In this document: positions 26,388-35,195 of the stretch, piece by piece
Layout of the letters: each line of letters opens with the position of its first letter
Position numbering within the stretch: position 1 is the first letter of the stretch
NCBI RefSeq assembly: GCF_017571495.1
Contig: NZ_JAGETZ010000002.1
Location: 434,001-498,000, forward strand
Length of the DNA: 64,000 nt
Reading direction: 5' to 3'
DNA from: Hymenobacter negativus
Lineage (GTDB): Bacteria > Bacteroidota > Bacteroidia > Cytophagales > Hymenobacteraceae
Made by a program: the position numbers and the translations under genes
The notes under the pieces: model-generated
Seen by the model: only the letters and a program-made list of their open reading frames with translations
The model's database searches: none
What the model was told of the DNA's origin: nothing

Positions 26388-27272
26388 ATGGCAAGCTTAA
26401 AAGAAGTCCGCAACCGCATTCAGTCGGTGAGCAGCACGCAGCAGATTACCAAAGCCATGAAGATGGTGGCGGCGGCTAAGCTGCGCCGGGCCCAGGACAA
26501 CATCGTGCGGATGCGGCCCTACGCCCAGCGCCTGAATGCCATCCTGAGCAACCTGACCCGCAATGCTGACGATGACATTGTGAGCGACTACGGTGTGGCT
26601 CGCGAGGTACGCAAGGTGCTGGTGATTGCCATCACTTCAGACCGCGGTTTGGCGGGTGCTTTTAACACCAACGTGTTTAAGGGCGTGAACGCAGCCATTG
26701 CTTCGCGCTACAGCAACCTGCCGGCGGCCAACATCTCGGTGATGGCCATTGGCAAGAAGGCGCACGACTACTACGGCCGCCGTGGCCAAACTGTGGGCGA
26801 TTACACCCACGTCTTCGCCAAACTGTCGTTCGAGACGGTGCGGGCCGCTGCCGAGGTAGCCATGCAAGGCTTCCGCGACGGGCTGTACGACGAAGTGGTG
26901 ATGGTGTACAACGAGTTCCGCAACGTGGCCACGCAGATTATCCGGACCCAGCAGCTGTTGCCGCTGGTGCAGGAAGAAGCGCCCGCCACGGCTACGCCGG
27001 AGTCAAACGTGGACTACCTGTTCGAGCCCTCGAAAGAAGAAATCGTGCAGACGCTGATTCCGCAGTCCATCAAGATTCAGCTCTATAAGGCAGTGCTAGA
27101 AAGCAACGCTTCGGAGCACGGCGCTCGTATGACGGCCATGGACAAAGCCACCGACAACGCCGGTGAGTTGCTGAAGTCGCTCAAGCTGACCTACAACCGG
27201 ACGCGTCAGGCGGCCATCACGACCGAGATTCTCGAAATCGTGGGTGGTGCCGAGGCACTGGCGGCGGGCTGA
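26388..27272 (+). CDS. atpG: F0F1 ATP synthase subunit gamma
   Basis: Gamma is the central shaft that turns inside the alpha-beta ring. The 294-residue product has the N-terminal helix 'RIQSVSSTQQITKAMKMVAAAKLRRAQ' in part, the 'ITSDRGLAGAFN' strand-turn and the C-terminal helix 'ASEHGARMTAMDKATDNA' with 'YNRTRQAAITTEILEIVGGAEAL' in part, all standard. It is the last gene of this atp run and is followed by a terminator. Confidence 0.97.
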   Translation: MASLKEVRNRIQSVSSTQQITKAMKMVAAAKLRRAQDNIVRMRPYAQRLNAILSNLTRNADDDIVSDYGVAREVRKVLVIAITSDRGLAGAFNTNVFKGVNAAIASRYSNLPAANISVMAIGKKAHDYYGRRGQTVGDYTHVFAKLSFETVRAAAEVAMQGFRDGLYDEVVMVYNEFRNVATQIIRTQQLLPLVQEEAPATATPESNVDYLFEPSKEEIVQTLIPQSIKIQLYKAVLESNASEHGARMTAMDKATDNAGELLKSLKLTYNRTRQAAITTEILEIVGGAEALAAG

Positions 27273-27294
27273 TAGCCAACGACGTAAAAATTGA

Positions 27295-27324
27295 AAGGCC
27301 CGTTTCCGAGAGGAGGCGGGCCTT
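27295..27324 (+). terminator. terminator of the atp operon
   Basis: A 13-bp stem with two G-U pairs (27295-27307 with 27312-27324) and a 4-nt loop, 22 bases after the atpG stop. The following T content is low. It shares 14 identical bases (AAAGGCCCGTTTCC) with the terminator at 29309-29344. Confidence 0.75.
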
Positions 27325-27402
27325 CTGCTTGGATAGGGCTGTGGCGCGAACTCTGTAATCTGCGCACCTTATCAACGACTGCATGTCATTCAGCAGTTGC
27401 GC

Positions 27403-27410
27403 TAATTTTG
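27403..27410 (+). promoter_or_regulatory. -7 box TAATTTTG
   Basis: A match to TAnnTTTG, 7 nt before the ATG at 27418 and 55 nt before the alternative GTG at 27466. Confidence 0.4.
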
Positions 27411-27417
27411 TACTACG

Positions 27418-29178
27418 ATGGCGCCTTGTGGGCATCCTGAATCACTCTTCTATCTTTTCCTTCCCGTGTTAAACTTCTCCTCTCGACTGGCCGGGGCGGC
27501 CTGCGGGCTGCTACTGTCTGGAGCCTTCGTGTCAGCCTTGGCCCAGGCGCCTACTATTACCAGCATTAGTCCGGCGGCCAATGCCCGAAATGTGCCCCGC
27601 AATGCCTCCCTGGTGGCCACGTTCAGTCAGCCGCTCACCGCCGCTTCAGCGGGGGCGCTTAAGGTATTTAGTCAGCAGCGGGGCGGGCTGCGCGGGGCAG
27701 GCACGGCAGCCGTGGCGGGTAGCACGCTCACTTTTGCCCCGTCGGCCTACGACTTCCGGCCCGGCGAAACGGTGAGCTACACCGTGACCAGTGGCGCGGC
27801 CAGTGCCGGCGGAGCACTGGCCACGCCCCGGGTGGGGCAATTTGTCGCCGCTGTGGGTGGCCCGGGCCGCGGCCTCTACGGCGGGGGCTTTGGCCTAACG
27901 CTGGGTGCGCAGCCGGCGGCCCTGGCCGTGGGCGACCTCAACGGCGACGCTGTGCCCGACATGGTGACCGCCAACCCCATTTCCAATACCGTGAGCGTGC
28001 GGCTGAGTGTGCGCTACACCGTGTATGCTGCCGAAGTAAATGTAACGGTAGGCCAAAGCCCCCGCGGCGTGGCCCTAGCCGACGTGGACGGCGACGGCGA
28101 CCTCGACCTGCTGGCGGCCAACGCCCTGCCCAGCACCGTGAGCGTGCGCTTCAACAATGGCCTGGGCAGCTTCAGCGGAGTGCAGGATGTGGGCACTGAT
28201 TTTGGCCCCACCGGGCTGGCCGTGGGCGACCTCGACGGCGATGGTGACCTCGACGTGCTGGCGGCGGCCAGTGGCGGTGGCAACGGCAACACTGTGAGCT
28301 GCCTGCTTAATAATGGGGTGGGCCTATTTACCGCCGCGCCGGCCCTCACAACGGGTGTGAACCCGGTGGCAATTGCCTTGGGAGACGTCGACAACGATGG
28401 CGACCTGGATGTGACGACGGCTTGCTCCGGCAGTGGTGCCGTGACCGTGCACCTCAACGACGGCCATGCGGCCTTTACCTACGCGCAGAGCACAGGCACG
28501 GGTAACAACACCTCCATCATTGCTCTGGTCGATGTTAATAGTGACGGTTTTCTTGACATGGCCATGCTCAATCCGGCCTCTGGCACGACGAGCATTGGCA
28601 CGGTGGGCATTATTCTGAACAATGGTATGGGTGCTTTTCAGAACAGTGCTTCTTTTCCCATTGGCGTGTCGCCCCTGGCCATGAGCGTGGGCGACGTGGA
28701 CCACGACGGCGACCCCGACCTGCTGGTAGGCGACCAGAGTGGCCGGCTGAACGTGTGGCAGAACAACGGCGCCGGCATCTTTAATTCAACGGGTATGGCC
28801 GCGATAAACAGGGCGCCCCGCGAGATGGTGATGGTCGACATGGACGGTGATAGTGACCTCGACTGCGTTATTGCTGACTTAAACCTGAGTCTTAATACCT
28901 ACCTGAACGACGGTACCGGCCCGCTGGCCACCGCGCCCAGCACTGCGCTTACTGCCCTCACGGCCTACCCCAACCCTGCCACCGGCCGAGTGCATCTAAG
29001 CCTGCCGCTCGCTGCTACCCGCGCCGACCTGTGCGATGCCTTGGGTCGCACGGTGCGAACGGTGCCTGCCCAGGTTGGCACGGCCACGCTGGATGTGACG
29101 GGCCTGGCCCCCGGCCTCTACCACCTGCGGGTGCAAGCGGACTCAGAGCAGGCCAACGGGGTGCTGATGGTGGAGTAG
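27418..29178 (+). CDS. secreted FG-GAP repeat protein with type IX sorting domain
   Basis: A 586-residue predicted secreted protein. A signal peptide ends 'VSALAQ'; the ATG at 27418 gives a 43-residue signal, while GTG 27466 gives a more usual length of 27, and the choice is open. Residues about 44-145 form a bacterial Ig-like domain ('SPAANARNVPRNASLVATFS' in part). Seven FG-GAP/VCBS repeats follow, each with a calcium-loop motif such as DVDGDGDLD, DLDGDGDLD or DVDNDGDLD, forming a beta-propeller. The last 70 residues are a type IX C-terminal domain ('LTAYPNPATGRVHLSL' ... 'GLAPGLYHLRV'). It is therefore a likely cargo of the GldK-N machine; ligand unknown. Confidence 0.9.
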   Translation: MAPCGHPESLFYLFLPVLNFSSRLAGAACGLLLSGAFVSALAQAPTITSISPAANARNVPRNASLVATFSQPLTAASAGALKVFSQQRGGLRGAGTAAVAGSTLTFAPSAYDFRPGETVSYTVTSGAASAGGALATPRVGQFVAAVGGPGRGLYGGGFGLTLGAQPAALAVGDLNGDAVPDMVTANPISNTVSVRLSVRYTVYAAEVNVTVGQSPRGVALADVDGDGDLDLLAANALPSTVSVRFNNGLGSFSGVQDVGTDFGPTGLAVGDLDGDGDLDVLAAASGGGNGNTVSCLLNNGVGLFTAAPALTTGVNPVAIALGDVDNDGDLDVTTACSGSGAVTVHLNDGHAAFTYAQSTGTGNNTSIIALVDVNSDGFLDMAMLNPASGTTSIGTVGIILNNGMGAFQNSASFPIGVSPLAMSVGDVDHDGDPDLLVGDQSGRLNVWQNNGAGIFNSTGMAAINRAPREMVMVDMDGDSDLDCVIADLNLSLNTYLNDGTGPLATAPSTALTALTAYPNPATGRVHLSLPLAATRADLCDALGRTVRTVPAQVGTATLDVTGLAPGLYHLRVQADSEQANGVLMVE

Positions 29179-29308
29179 CAGCTGCGGCCTATAAACCACT
29201 CAGCTTTGAGTCAAACGGGCCCAGATAGCCTGTGCAGCAGAAACTCTCTGAGAATCGTGGGTGGCGGTGCGGGGCATTAGCAGGGGCAGAAGGTGATTTG
29301 GTGATTAG

Positions 29309-29344
29309 GCAAAGGCCCGTTTCCTCCTGGAAGTGGGCCTTTGC
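29309..29344 (+). terminator. terminator after the FG-GAP protein
   Basis: A 16-bp stem with two G-U pairs (29309-29324 with 29329-29344) and a 4-nt loop; about 130 bases after the stop at 29178. The T-run is weak. Confidence 0.75.
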
Positions 29345-29430
29345 TTGTCCTTTTGCAGAGCATTGCCTGATGCAGGAGCAGATGGGGTACTGTCACACAG
29401 AACCAATTATTTATTAAGCTGCTAATGTGG

Positions 29431-29793
29431 CTACAGGTACTGTTTGCCGAAAGCCACAATGCTATCCAATACCGGCAGAGCCTGCTGGCCGTTGTGGGTC
29501 AGCCAGTATTCCACGCGAGGAGGGATTTCGGGATAGGAGTGCTCATCGACTAGGCCCGCGGTGACCAGCTCCTTTAGCTCGTTGATGAGCATTTTCTCGC
29601 TGATGTCGGGTAGCATGCGCTTGAGCTCGCCGTAGCGCCGGCGGTCGTCGCGCAGGCATTGCAGGAGTAACACTTTCCACTTGCTGCCAATCAGGGTCAT
29701 GGCCCGGCGCACGGGGCAGGGTGGGCCGGCCAGCGTAGGCGGCAGCCGGGACGGAGCGGGCGTAGTAGATAATTCTTGCGATGACAGGGCCAT
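29431..29793 (-). CDS. HxlR family winged-helix regulator
   Basis: A 120-residue DNA-binding regulator of the HxlR family, small dimeric winged-helix proteins that often sense redox state or electrophiles. Family marks are 'CPVRRAMTLIGSKWKVLLL' in part, 'RRYGELKRMLPDISEKMLINELKELV' in part and 'VEYWLTHNGQQALPVL'. The N-terminal Cys in the 'PPCPVRRA' segment is the usual position of the sensing cysteine. The ATG at 29793 is chosen because the upstream ATG at 29877 lies before the -7 box at 29868-29861. It is divergent from the esterase at 29960, the likely target. Confidence 0.9.
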   Translation of the reverse strand: MALSSQELSTTPAPSRLPPTLAGPPCPVRRAMTLIGSKWKVLLLQCLRDDRRRYGELKRMLPDISEKMLINELKELVTAGLVDEHSYPEIPPRVEYWLTHNGQQALPVLDSIVAFGKQYL

Positions 29794-29845
29794 TTTTTCA
29801 AGCTGATGGTCAATGTTTCTTACCTGGGCGTAGGTAGCTGACGTC

Positions 29846-29859
29846 CAAGTAGGTACTTG
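29846..29859. promoter_or_regulatory. possible HxlR operator palindrome
   Basis: A perfect inverted repeat CAAGTA-GG-TACTTG, just downstream of the -7 box of the hxlR-type gene. Related units AGGTAGCTG occur at 29832-29840 and 29864-29872, and AGGTACTTG at 29851-29859. Position and symmetry suggest an autoregulatory site. Confidence 0.5.
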
Positions 29860-29860
29860 A

Positions 29861-29868
29861 CAAAGGTA
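29861..29868 (-). promoter_or_regulatory. -7 box TACCTTTG of the HxlR-type gene
   Basis: On the minus strand TACCTTTG matches TAnnTTTG. The predicted transcription start is near 29857, inside the palindrome, giving a leader of about 64 nt. Confidence 0.55.
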
Positions 29869-29959
29869 GCTGCACATAAGACATTTGTCGCATTCTGCTG
29901 GCTGTCAAGGCACAAACTGAGGTGTTTGCGCGTGCCGCCGTCCACTACTTGTCCATTCC

Positions 29960-30898
29960 ATGCTTCCTTTTGAAATTCCCGGCACGGTGCATTGCATGAT
30001 GCTGGCCGACTCAACGGCCATGGCCGCCATGCGGGTAGCCACGGCTCCCGTAAAAGGAAAAGTCAATGGTCCGGCTGCCCGGCCGTTGTTCGATGATATT
30101 ATGCAGCACACCCCAGTTGCGGAGGGCGTCACGTTTGCGGCCGATACCGTGGGCGGAGTACCCGGCTGGTGGTGCTGCCCGGCTACTAATACAATGCCGG
30201 GCAGCACCGTGCTGTACCTGCACGGCGGGGCTTACGTCCTAGGCTCGGCCCTGGCGTACCGCAACTTCGTGAGCCAGCTGGTGCTCCGCACAGGGGCCGC
30301 CTTCTTCGTGCCGGACTACCGCCTGGCCCCGGAACATCCGTTCCCAGCCGCCGTGGATGACGCTTTGGCGGCGTATCGCGGGCTGGTGGAGCTGGGCAAA
30401 ACCCACATTGCTGTGGCCGGCGACTCTGCCGGCGGGGGCTTGGCCTTGGTAACGGTGGCCGAGGCCATACGTGCCGCCGGCCAGGCAGAGCCCGTGGTAC
30501 CCCGAGCCACCCTCGTCTTTTCGCCTTGGACGGATGTAGCCCTGACGTCGGCCAGCATGCAGGCACAGGCTGAGGCCGACCCCGTGCTAACCCAGGAGTC
30601 GTTGGCGGCTTGTGCAGCGCTCTACCTACACGGCCACGATGCCCACGACCCACAAGCCTCGCCCGTATACGGCGACCTTGCGGGCTTGCCGCCCGTGCAG
30701 GTGCACGTGGGCGAAGCCGAAGTGCTGCTGAATGATTCGACGCGTTACGTGGTCCGGGCGCAGGCTGCGGGCAGCACAACTGACCTGCACTTCTGGGAGG
30801 GGATGCCGCATGTTTTTCCTACGAGCGTGGGCGTTTTTCAGGCCGCCGGGCTGGCGCTGGACCTGGCTGGAAGCTTCCTGGCCAAACATCTGGGGTAA
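29960..30898 (+). CDS. alpha/beta hydrolase, HSL-type esterase
   Basis: A 312-residue esterase of the hormone-sensitive-lipase group. The oxyanion HGG motif is in 'LYLHGGAYVLGS', 'DYRLAPEHPFPAAVDDALAAYR' in part is the standard following block, and the nucleophile Ser156 lies in GDSAGGG. The acid is expected in 'VHVGEAEVLLNDS' and the His in 'FWEGMPHVF'. No signal peptide is seen, so it is probably cytosolic. It is divergent from the HxlR regulator, which likely controls it. Confidence 0.9.
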   Translation: MLPFEIPGTVHCMMLADSTAMAAMRVATAPVKGKVNGPAARPLFDDIMQHTPVAEGVTFAADTVGGVPGWWCCPATNTMPGSTVLYLHGGAYVLGSALAYRNFVSQLVLRTGAAFFVPDYRLAPEHPFPAAVDDALAAYRGLVELGKTHIAVAGDSAGGGLALVTVAEAIRAAGQAEPVVPRATLVFSPWTDVALTSASMQAQAEADPVLTQESLAACAALYLHGHDAHDPQASPVYGDLAGLPPVQVHVGEAEVLLNDSTRYVVRAQAAGSTTDLHFWEGMPHVFPTSVGVFQAAGLALDLAGSFLAKHLG

Positions 30899-31202
30899 AT
30901 TTATTTTGCCTTCCGATAGGAGCAAGCTGTGTTGGTGGCCGATGTCGTAAGGTTGCCGTGCGGTGGTTGGAGAGATATAGTGGTTGAGCAGGCCGCATTT
31001 ACTGGCGTAGTCGGTGTGCGTTTTGAGCGTGGCTACTACCCCGCCACCGGAGAAGGGCCGGAGCGTGTGAAACACGAGAACAGCTGCTAGAAGTGGACAG
31101 ACAATAGCTTCCCTCTCGTTCAAATAATAGGAAAGTAATTCTCTATGACTATCCAAATATTTGTTACGAACTTTGGGTTTTTTACAGCATAACTTATTTT
31201 TA
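30899..31202. other. 304-base gap without assigned gene
   Basis: The left 190 bases can be read on the minus strand without stops (including 'TLKTHTDYASKCGLLNHYIS' and 'ARQPYDIGHQHS'), but I recognise no family and no start site; it may be a decayed gene fragment. The right 80 bases are AT-rich and probably hold the promoter and leader of the next gene. Confidence 0.4.
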
Positions 31203-33302
31203 ATGAACCGTTCTCGTTTCGTACTGCTGGCCTTGTTGCTCGCTCTGTTGGTGGGCATCCGTCCAGCCATGGCCCAATGTTCGACGGCCACCACCTTGGC
31301 CACGCCTTATAGCGCCGACAACACTGGCGGCGGGTGCCAATTCGATGTGGTGGCTACTACAGCCCTTACCATCACCTCGTTTGATCTCAACCTGATAACC
31401 TCCGGTAGTTTCGAAATCTATACGAAGGCTGGCAGCTACATCGGCTCCGAGAACACGGCGGCGAACTGGACGCGGGTTGCCACCGTCAACGGAGTGACGG
31501 CGCAGGGGGCGAACGTGCCTACACCTCTGCTCCTCAACCTGAGCGTACCTATTGCTGCCGGGCAAACCGTTGCTTTTTACATTTCCAGCCTGGGAGGCAA
31601 TAGCCTGCGCTACAATAACAACAGCGGCCGCACCACCATTGCAACCAACGCCGACCTGAGTGTGATAGGGGGCACGGGGCGTAGCGCCGGCGATGCGTTT
31701 TTGGCCAGTGCAATTAACGACCGCAGCATCAACTGCACCGTGCGCTATTACAAAGGCACAGCTCCGGTTATTACCGGCTTCAGCCCCGGCAGCGCGGCAG
31801 TGGGCAGCAGTGTCACGGTAACGGGAGCTAATTTGGCTACCGTGTCGGCTGTGCAGGTGGGTGGGGTAGCGGGCACTGTTACGGGCACACCTACAGCATC
31901 GGGGTTCACCTTCACTGTAGGCAACACCAGTGTTTCTGGTGCCCTGAGCGTTACTACGCCCGCTGGCACGGCCACCACCCCCTGCAATTTTGGCGTGGTG
32001 CCGCAGGTGACGGGCTTGAGCCTGCCTGCCGAGCTGCCCGGCCTGCCTATTACCATCACGGGTGTGAGCTTTACAAACAGCAGTACCGTAAGCTTCGGCG
32101 GGGTACCAACCACCAGCGTTACCTACAACTCGCCCACCTCGCTCACGGCAGTGGTACCCACTGGTGCGGCCCCCGGTAGCAGCGCCGTGGTGGTTAGGAC
32201 GGCCGGGGTAAGCAGTATCAGCGCACCGGCCTTCACGGTACTGGCCGTGTATGCCGGTCCTATCAGCTGCCTGGCCTCAGCTAGCTACACGGCTACGGGC
32301 AGTGGCAGCTGGCGCTACCTGCTCACCCCAGCCGGCGACGTGGTGGCTGCCTGGCAGGACACCCGTGCTGCCCTGGGCACCGTGACGGTGAGCCTGCAAG
32401 CGACCGGCAGCGCCGGGGCCGTGCGCCAGGATGGGCGCGGCCATAAGTACCTTGACCGCAACTTCCGCTTCACGGCTACCAATCCCACCTTCACGGGCAG
32501 TAGCATAAACGTGCGTTTCTATGGCCTCACCAGCGAATTTATCCGCCTCCAGGCCGCCGACCTGGCCGTGACTTATGCCAACCTGAAAGCCACACAGTAC
32601 AGCGGCGCCAACGAGGACTGCGAGCTGGGCAACAACGACTTTCGCACGGGCCAATTTCGGGTGTTGAGCTTGGCCGCCAGCGCGCCCAATGGCACCAATT
32701 GGTTTGTGGCCCAGGCTGCCGTAGCCGACCACTTCTCCGAGTTTTATCTCACAGGCAGCACGGCCCCGCTGCCTGTGGAGCTGACGCAGTTCACGGCCAC
32801 GGCCGCGAGCCCGGCCGCCGTGCGCCTGACTTGGACTACGGCATCGGAAAAGGATAGCAAGCGCTTTGAGGTCGAGCGTAGCCTGAACGGTCAGTCATTT
32901 AGTGCCTTGGGTACGGTGGCTGCCGCCGGCCGCAGCAGCACCCAACGCAGTTACGACTTCGTAGACGCGGAACTACCCGTGGGCGCAGCCCTGCTCTACT
33001 ACCGACTCAAGCAGGTAGACGCAGACGGTACGTACGCCTACTCGCCTGTGCGTAGTGTGGCCCTAACGGGCTCGCTGGCTGGTCTGGCTTTATTTCCCAA
33101 CCCGACTCACGATGAGGTCACCACGCTCACGGGCGCGGTGCCTGGCAGCAGCGCAACGGTATTCGACGCGCTGGGCCGGCAAGTGACTTCGGCCTCGGCC
33201 GATGCAGCGGGGACGGCCACGCTGGCGCTGCCGGCTGGGCTGCCAGCGGGCGTATACGTGGTGCGCACCAGTACCAAAGCTTTGCGCCTGGTAGTGGAGT
33301 AA
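31203..33302 (+). CDS. secreted IPT/TIG domain protein with type IX sorting domain
   Basis: A 699-residue predicted secreted protein. ATG 31203 gives a signal peptide ending 'RPAMAQ'. A beta-rich N-terminal domain (about 25-190, 'FDLNLITSGSFEIYTKAGSY' in part) is followed by two IPT/TIG Ig-like domains (about 190-350, 'PVITGFSPGSAAVGSSVTVTG' in part and 'LPGLPITITGVSFTNSSTVSFGG' in part). Near 530-630 is the module 'VRLTWTTASEKDSKRFEVERS' in part, common before type IX signals. The C-terminal domain has 'LFPNPTHDEVT' and 'LPAGVYVVRTS'. It is a likely type IX cargo; ligand unknown. An ATG at 31161 is less likely. Confidence 0.88.
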   Translation: MNRSRFVLLALLLALLVGIRPAMAQCSTATTLATPYSADNTGGGCQFDVVATTALTITSFDLNLITSGSFEIYTKAGSYIGSENTAANWTRVATVNGVTAQGANVPTPLLLNLSVPIAAGQTVAFYISSLGGNSLRYNNNSGRTTIATNADLSVIGGTGRSAGDAFLASAINDRSINCTVRYYKGTAPVITGFSPGSAAVGSSVTVTGANLATVSAVQVGGVAGTVTGTPTASGFTFTVGNTSVSGALSVTTPAGTATTPCNFGVVPQVTGLSLPAELPGLPITITGVSFTNSSTVSFGGVPTTSVTYNSPTSLTAVVPTGAAPGSSAVVVRTAGVSSISAPAFTVLAVYAGPISCLASASYTATGSGSWRYLLTPAGDVVAAWQDTRAALGTVTVSLQATGSAGAVRQDGRGHKYLDRNFRFTATNPTFTGSSINVRFYGLTSEFIRLQAADLAVTYANLKATQYSGANEDCELGNNDFRTGQFRVLSLAASAPNGTNWFVAQAAVADHFSEFYLTGSTAPLPVELTQFTATAASPAAVRLTWTTASEKDSKRFEVERSLNGQSFSALGTVAAAGRSSTQRSYDFVDAELPVGAALLYYRLKQVDADGTYAYSPVRSVALTGSLAGLALFPNPTHDEVTTLTGAVPGSSATVFDALGRQVTSASADAAGTATLALPAGLPAGVYVVRTSTKALRLVVE

Positions 33303-33325
33303 AGAGGGGTTTGCCATCTAGTGAA

Positions 33326-33357
33326 AAAAGCTCCGGCCGCGTGGCTGGAGCTTTTTC
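33326..33357. terminator. bidirectional terminator
   Basis: AAAAAGCTCC (33326-33335) pairs with 33348-33357, and the stem extends inward by four more pairs including one G-U. A-run on the left and T-run on the right, between the converging TIG-protein and DinB genes. Confidence 0.9.
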
Positions 33358-33478
33358 CTTTTCAGCACAATGTAGTGGTGCGGCTTGTCCCGCCCAATGT
33401 TCGCACCATTTCAATGATTTCGTTCAACGATGGGCAAGCTGCGCCCCTACATTGTCTTTAGACAGTTATTGGCCTGTG

Positions 33479-33988
33479 CTACGCTTCATCGGCCGAAGGC
33501 CCGTAGATGGCCGGCACAGGCACGTCGAGCAGGCGCAGATAGACCATGAGCTGCGCCCGGTGGTGCACCATGTGGCTGATGAGGTGGCGCACTACCTCCC
33601 GGCGTGGCTGTGCTGTGATGACGTGCTGGCCGTTGCGCATCGTCCAGACGAGGCCAAAGGCTTCGTCATCGGCGGCGGCCAGGGCTTGCTTTGCGGCTTC
33701 GCCGCCATCGGCGAGGCGCTGGAGCACGTCGGCGGGCGTAGTGGCAGGCTGGTACACGTCCAGTTCGTTGGCCAGGTCGATTTCCTGGGTTTGCATCGTG
33801 GTGGCTAGGAAGCTCATCATATCCGCCGTGTGGGTGGCGAGCCGGCCCAGGGGCATAGACTTGGGGTGAGGCTGCCAGTCGAAGCTGGCGGCGGGCAGGC
33901 GCTCGAGCACGCGGCGGGTGAGGATGATTTCGTGCTCCAGCTCGGGCAGGAAGGTGGCGGACTGGGGTTCGACAGTGGCGGTCAGCAT
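33479..33988 (-). CDS. DinB family protein
   Basis: A 169-residue protein of the DinB/YfiT-like four-helix family, often metal-dependent thiol S-transferases. Visible are 'PHPKSMPLGRLATHTADMM' in part (first His of the metal triad) and 'VVRHLISHMVHHRAQLMVYLRLLD' in part, which holds the two C-terminal histidines. The ATG at 33988 is preferred to 34021. It lies 94 bases downstream of the WYL regulator on the same strand, a common pairing, so the regulator may control it. Confidence 0.88.
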   Translation of the reverse strand: MLTATVEPQSATFLPELEHEIILTRRVLERLPAASFDWQPHPKSMPLGRLATHTADMMSFLATTMQTQEIDLANELDVYQPATTPADVLQRLADGGEAAKQALAAADDEAFGLVWTMRNGQHVITAQPRREVVRHLISHMVHHRAQLMVYLRLLDVPVPAIYGPSADEA

Positions 33989-34082
33989 AGCGGATTGGGG
34001 GTTGGTTGATTGATATCCCAAAGCACGCGTGAGGTAGTGACAGCCCTATGTCAGCAGGAAATACGGCTGCTAAAATTTGTTT

Positions 34083-35042
34083 TCACAGCTCCGCCGAAAA
34101 GTGCTCGTAGGCGGCCTGGGCCAATTGCCGGGCGTGTTCGCGCAGTTCCGGGGGCATCACAATGTGGGCGTGGGCCCCGAAAAGCAGCAGCCAGCGGGCC
34201 AGGTATTGCAGCGAGCCAACCAGGAAGGTTACCTCCAGCCCGCCATCGGGCGTGGGCTGCTCGTGCGTGGCGCCGAAGTGCTGCTTGTTTTCGTGTACCC
34301 GCCCCACCGATTCGGGCCTGAAGCGCACCGTGGCGGCGGTGGGTTGGCGCTGCCGGGTGCGCTCCTGCCAGAACGATTGCAGGGTTTCGGGGCGCTGGGC
34401 AAACTGTTCGGCGCGCACCACCAGCTGCTCGATGCGGTCGAGCCGGAAGTCCCGAAACTCCTGGCGCAGCCGGCAGAAGGCCACTACGTGCCAGTACTGA
34501 CCAAAATACACGGCAATAGGCTCCACGTCGCGTTCAGAAGCCCGGCCTTCATAGCCGGCCCGGTAGCTCAGGGCCACTACTTGCTGCCCGGCAATGGCCG
34601 CCAGCAACTGCTGGTGAACATTGGTGTGGGTCAGCAGTTCGGGGCGCCGCCGGGCCGGGTGCAGCACTGTGATGCGGGGGCTCAGGGCTTCAAGATAGTC
34701 GCGGTCGGGGCGGCGCAGCACGGCGCGCAGCTTGTCCATGGCCGCGTGGCTGAGTTGCGCGGTGTGCGCATCGGTGAGCTGGGCCACCAGCTTCTCGGCC
34801 GTGATGAGGGCCGTGGCTTCCTCGCGGGTGAACATCACGGGCGGCAGGCGGTAGCCATCGGCCAGGGAGTAGCCCACGCCGGCCTCGCCGGACAGTGGCA
34901 CCCCGGCTTCTTCCAGCGTGCGCAGGTCGCGGTACACGGTGCGCAAGCTCACCCCAAATTGTTTGGCCAGGTCGGCCCCTTTCACCACCCGGCGCGACTG
35001 AAGCTGCAGAAAAATGGCCGTGATGCGGTCGAAGCGGTTCAT
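34083..35042 (-). CDS. YafY-type HTH/WYL transcriptional regulator
   Basis: A 319-residue regulator. The N-terminal winged helix ('FDRITAIFLQLQSRRVVKGADLAKQFGVSLRTVYRDLRTLE' in part) is of the DeoR/HTH_11 type, followed by 'LPPVMFTREEATAL'. The central WYL domain spans about residues 140-220 ('VVALSYRAGYEG...RDVEPIAVYFGQYWHVVAFC', in pieces), with a C-terminal WCX region ending 'AHIVMPPELREHARQLA'. WYL proteins sense ligands or nucleic acids. It likely heads a two-gene unit with the DinB gene. Confidence 0.92.
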   Translation of the reverse strand: MNRFDRITAIFLQLQSRRVVKGADLAKQFGVSLRTVYRDLRTLEEAGVPLSGEAGVGYSLADGYRLPPVMFTREEATALITAEKLVAQLTDAHTAQLSHAAMDKLRAVLRRPDRDYLEALSPRITVLHPARRRPELLTHTNVHQQLLAAIAGQQVVALSYRAGYEGRASERDVEPIAVYFGQYWHVVAFCRLRQEFRDFRLDRIEQLVVRAEQFAQRPETLQSFWQERTRQRQPTAATVRFRPESVGRVHENKQHFGATHEQPTPDGGLEVTFLVGSLQYLARWLLLFGAHAHIVMPPELREHARQLAQAAYEHFSAEL

Positions 35043-35195
35043 GGGAGCGGCGGAATTCGGTGGGGCCAGGCAGCTGATGGCTCAAAACAAGGCCGCAACG
35101 TAGGGTTTTGCGGCTCGGGGTTCGCAGCGCGGGCATTGCCGGGCCAGCTGCTCAGCGAGCAGCTGCAAATATGCGCCCCTGCGCCGGGCCGACGG

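Noticed and set aside
29794..29877. Earlier start of the HxlR-type gene
   Set aside because: The ATG at 29877 lies upstream of the likely promoter box at 29868-29861.
30626..31303. Minus-strand open frame of 225 codons as a whole gene
   Set aside because: Half of it is antisense to the esterase and it has no recognisable domain. Only the part in the gap is noted as a possible fragment.
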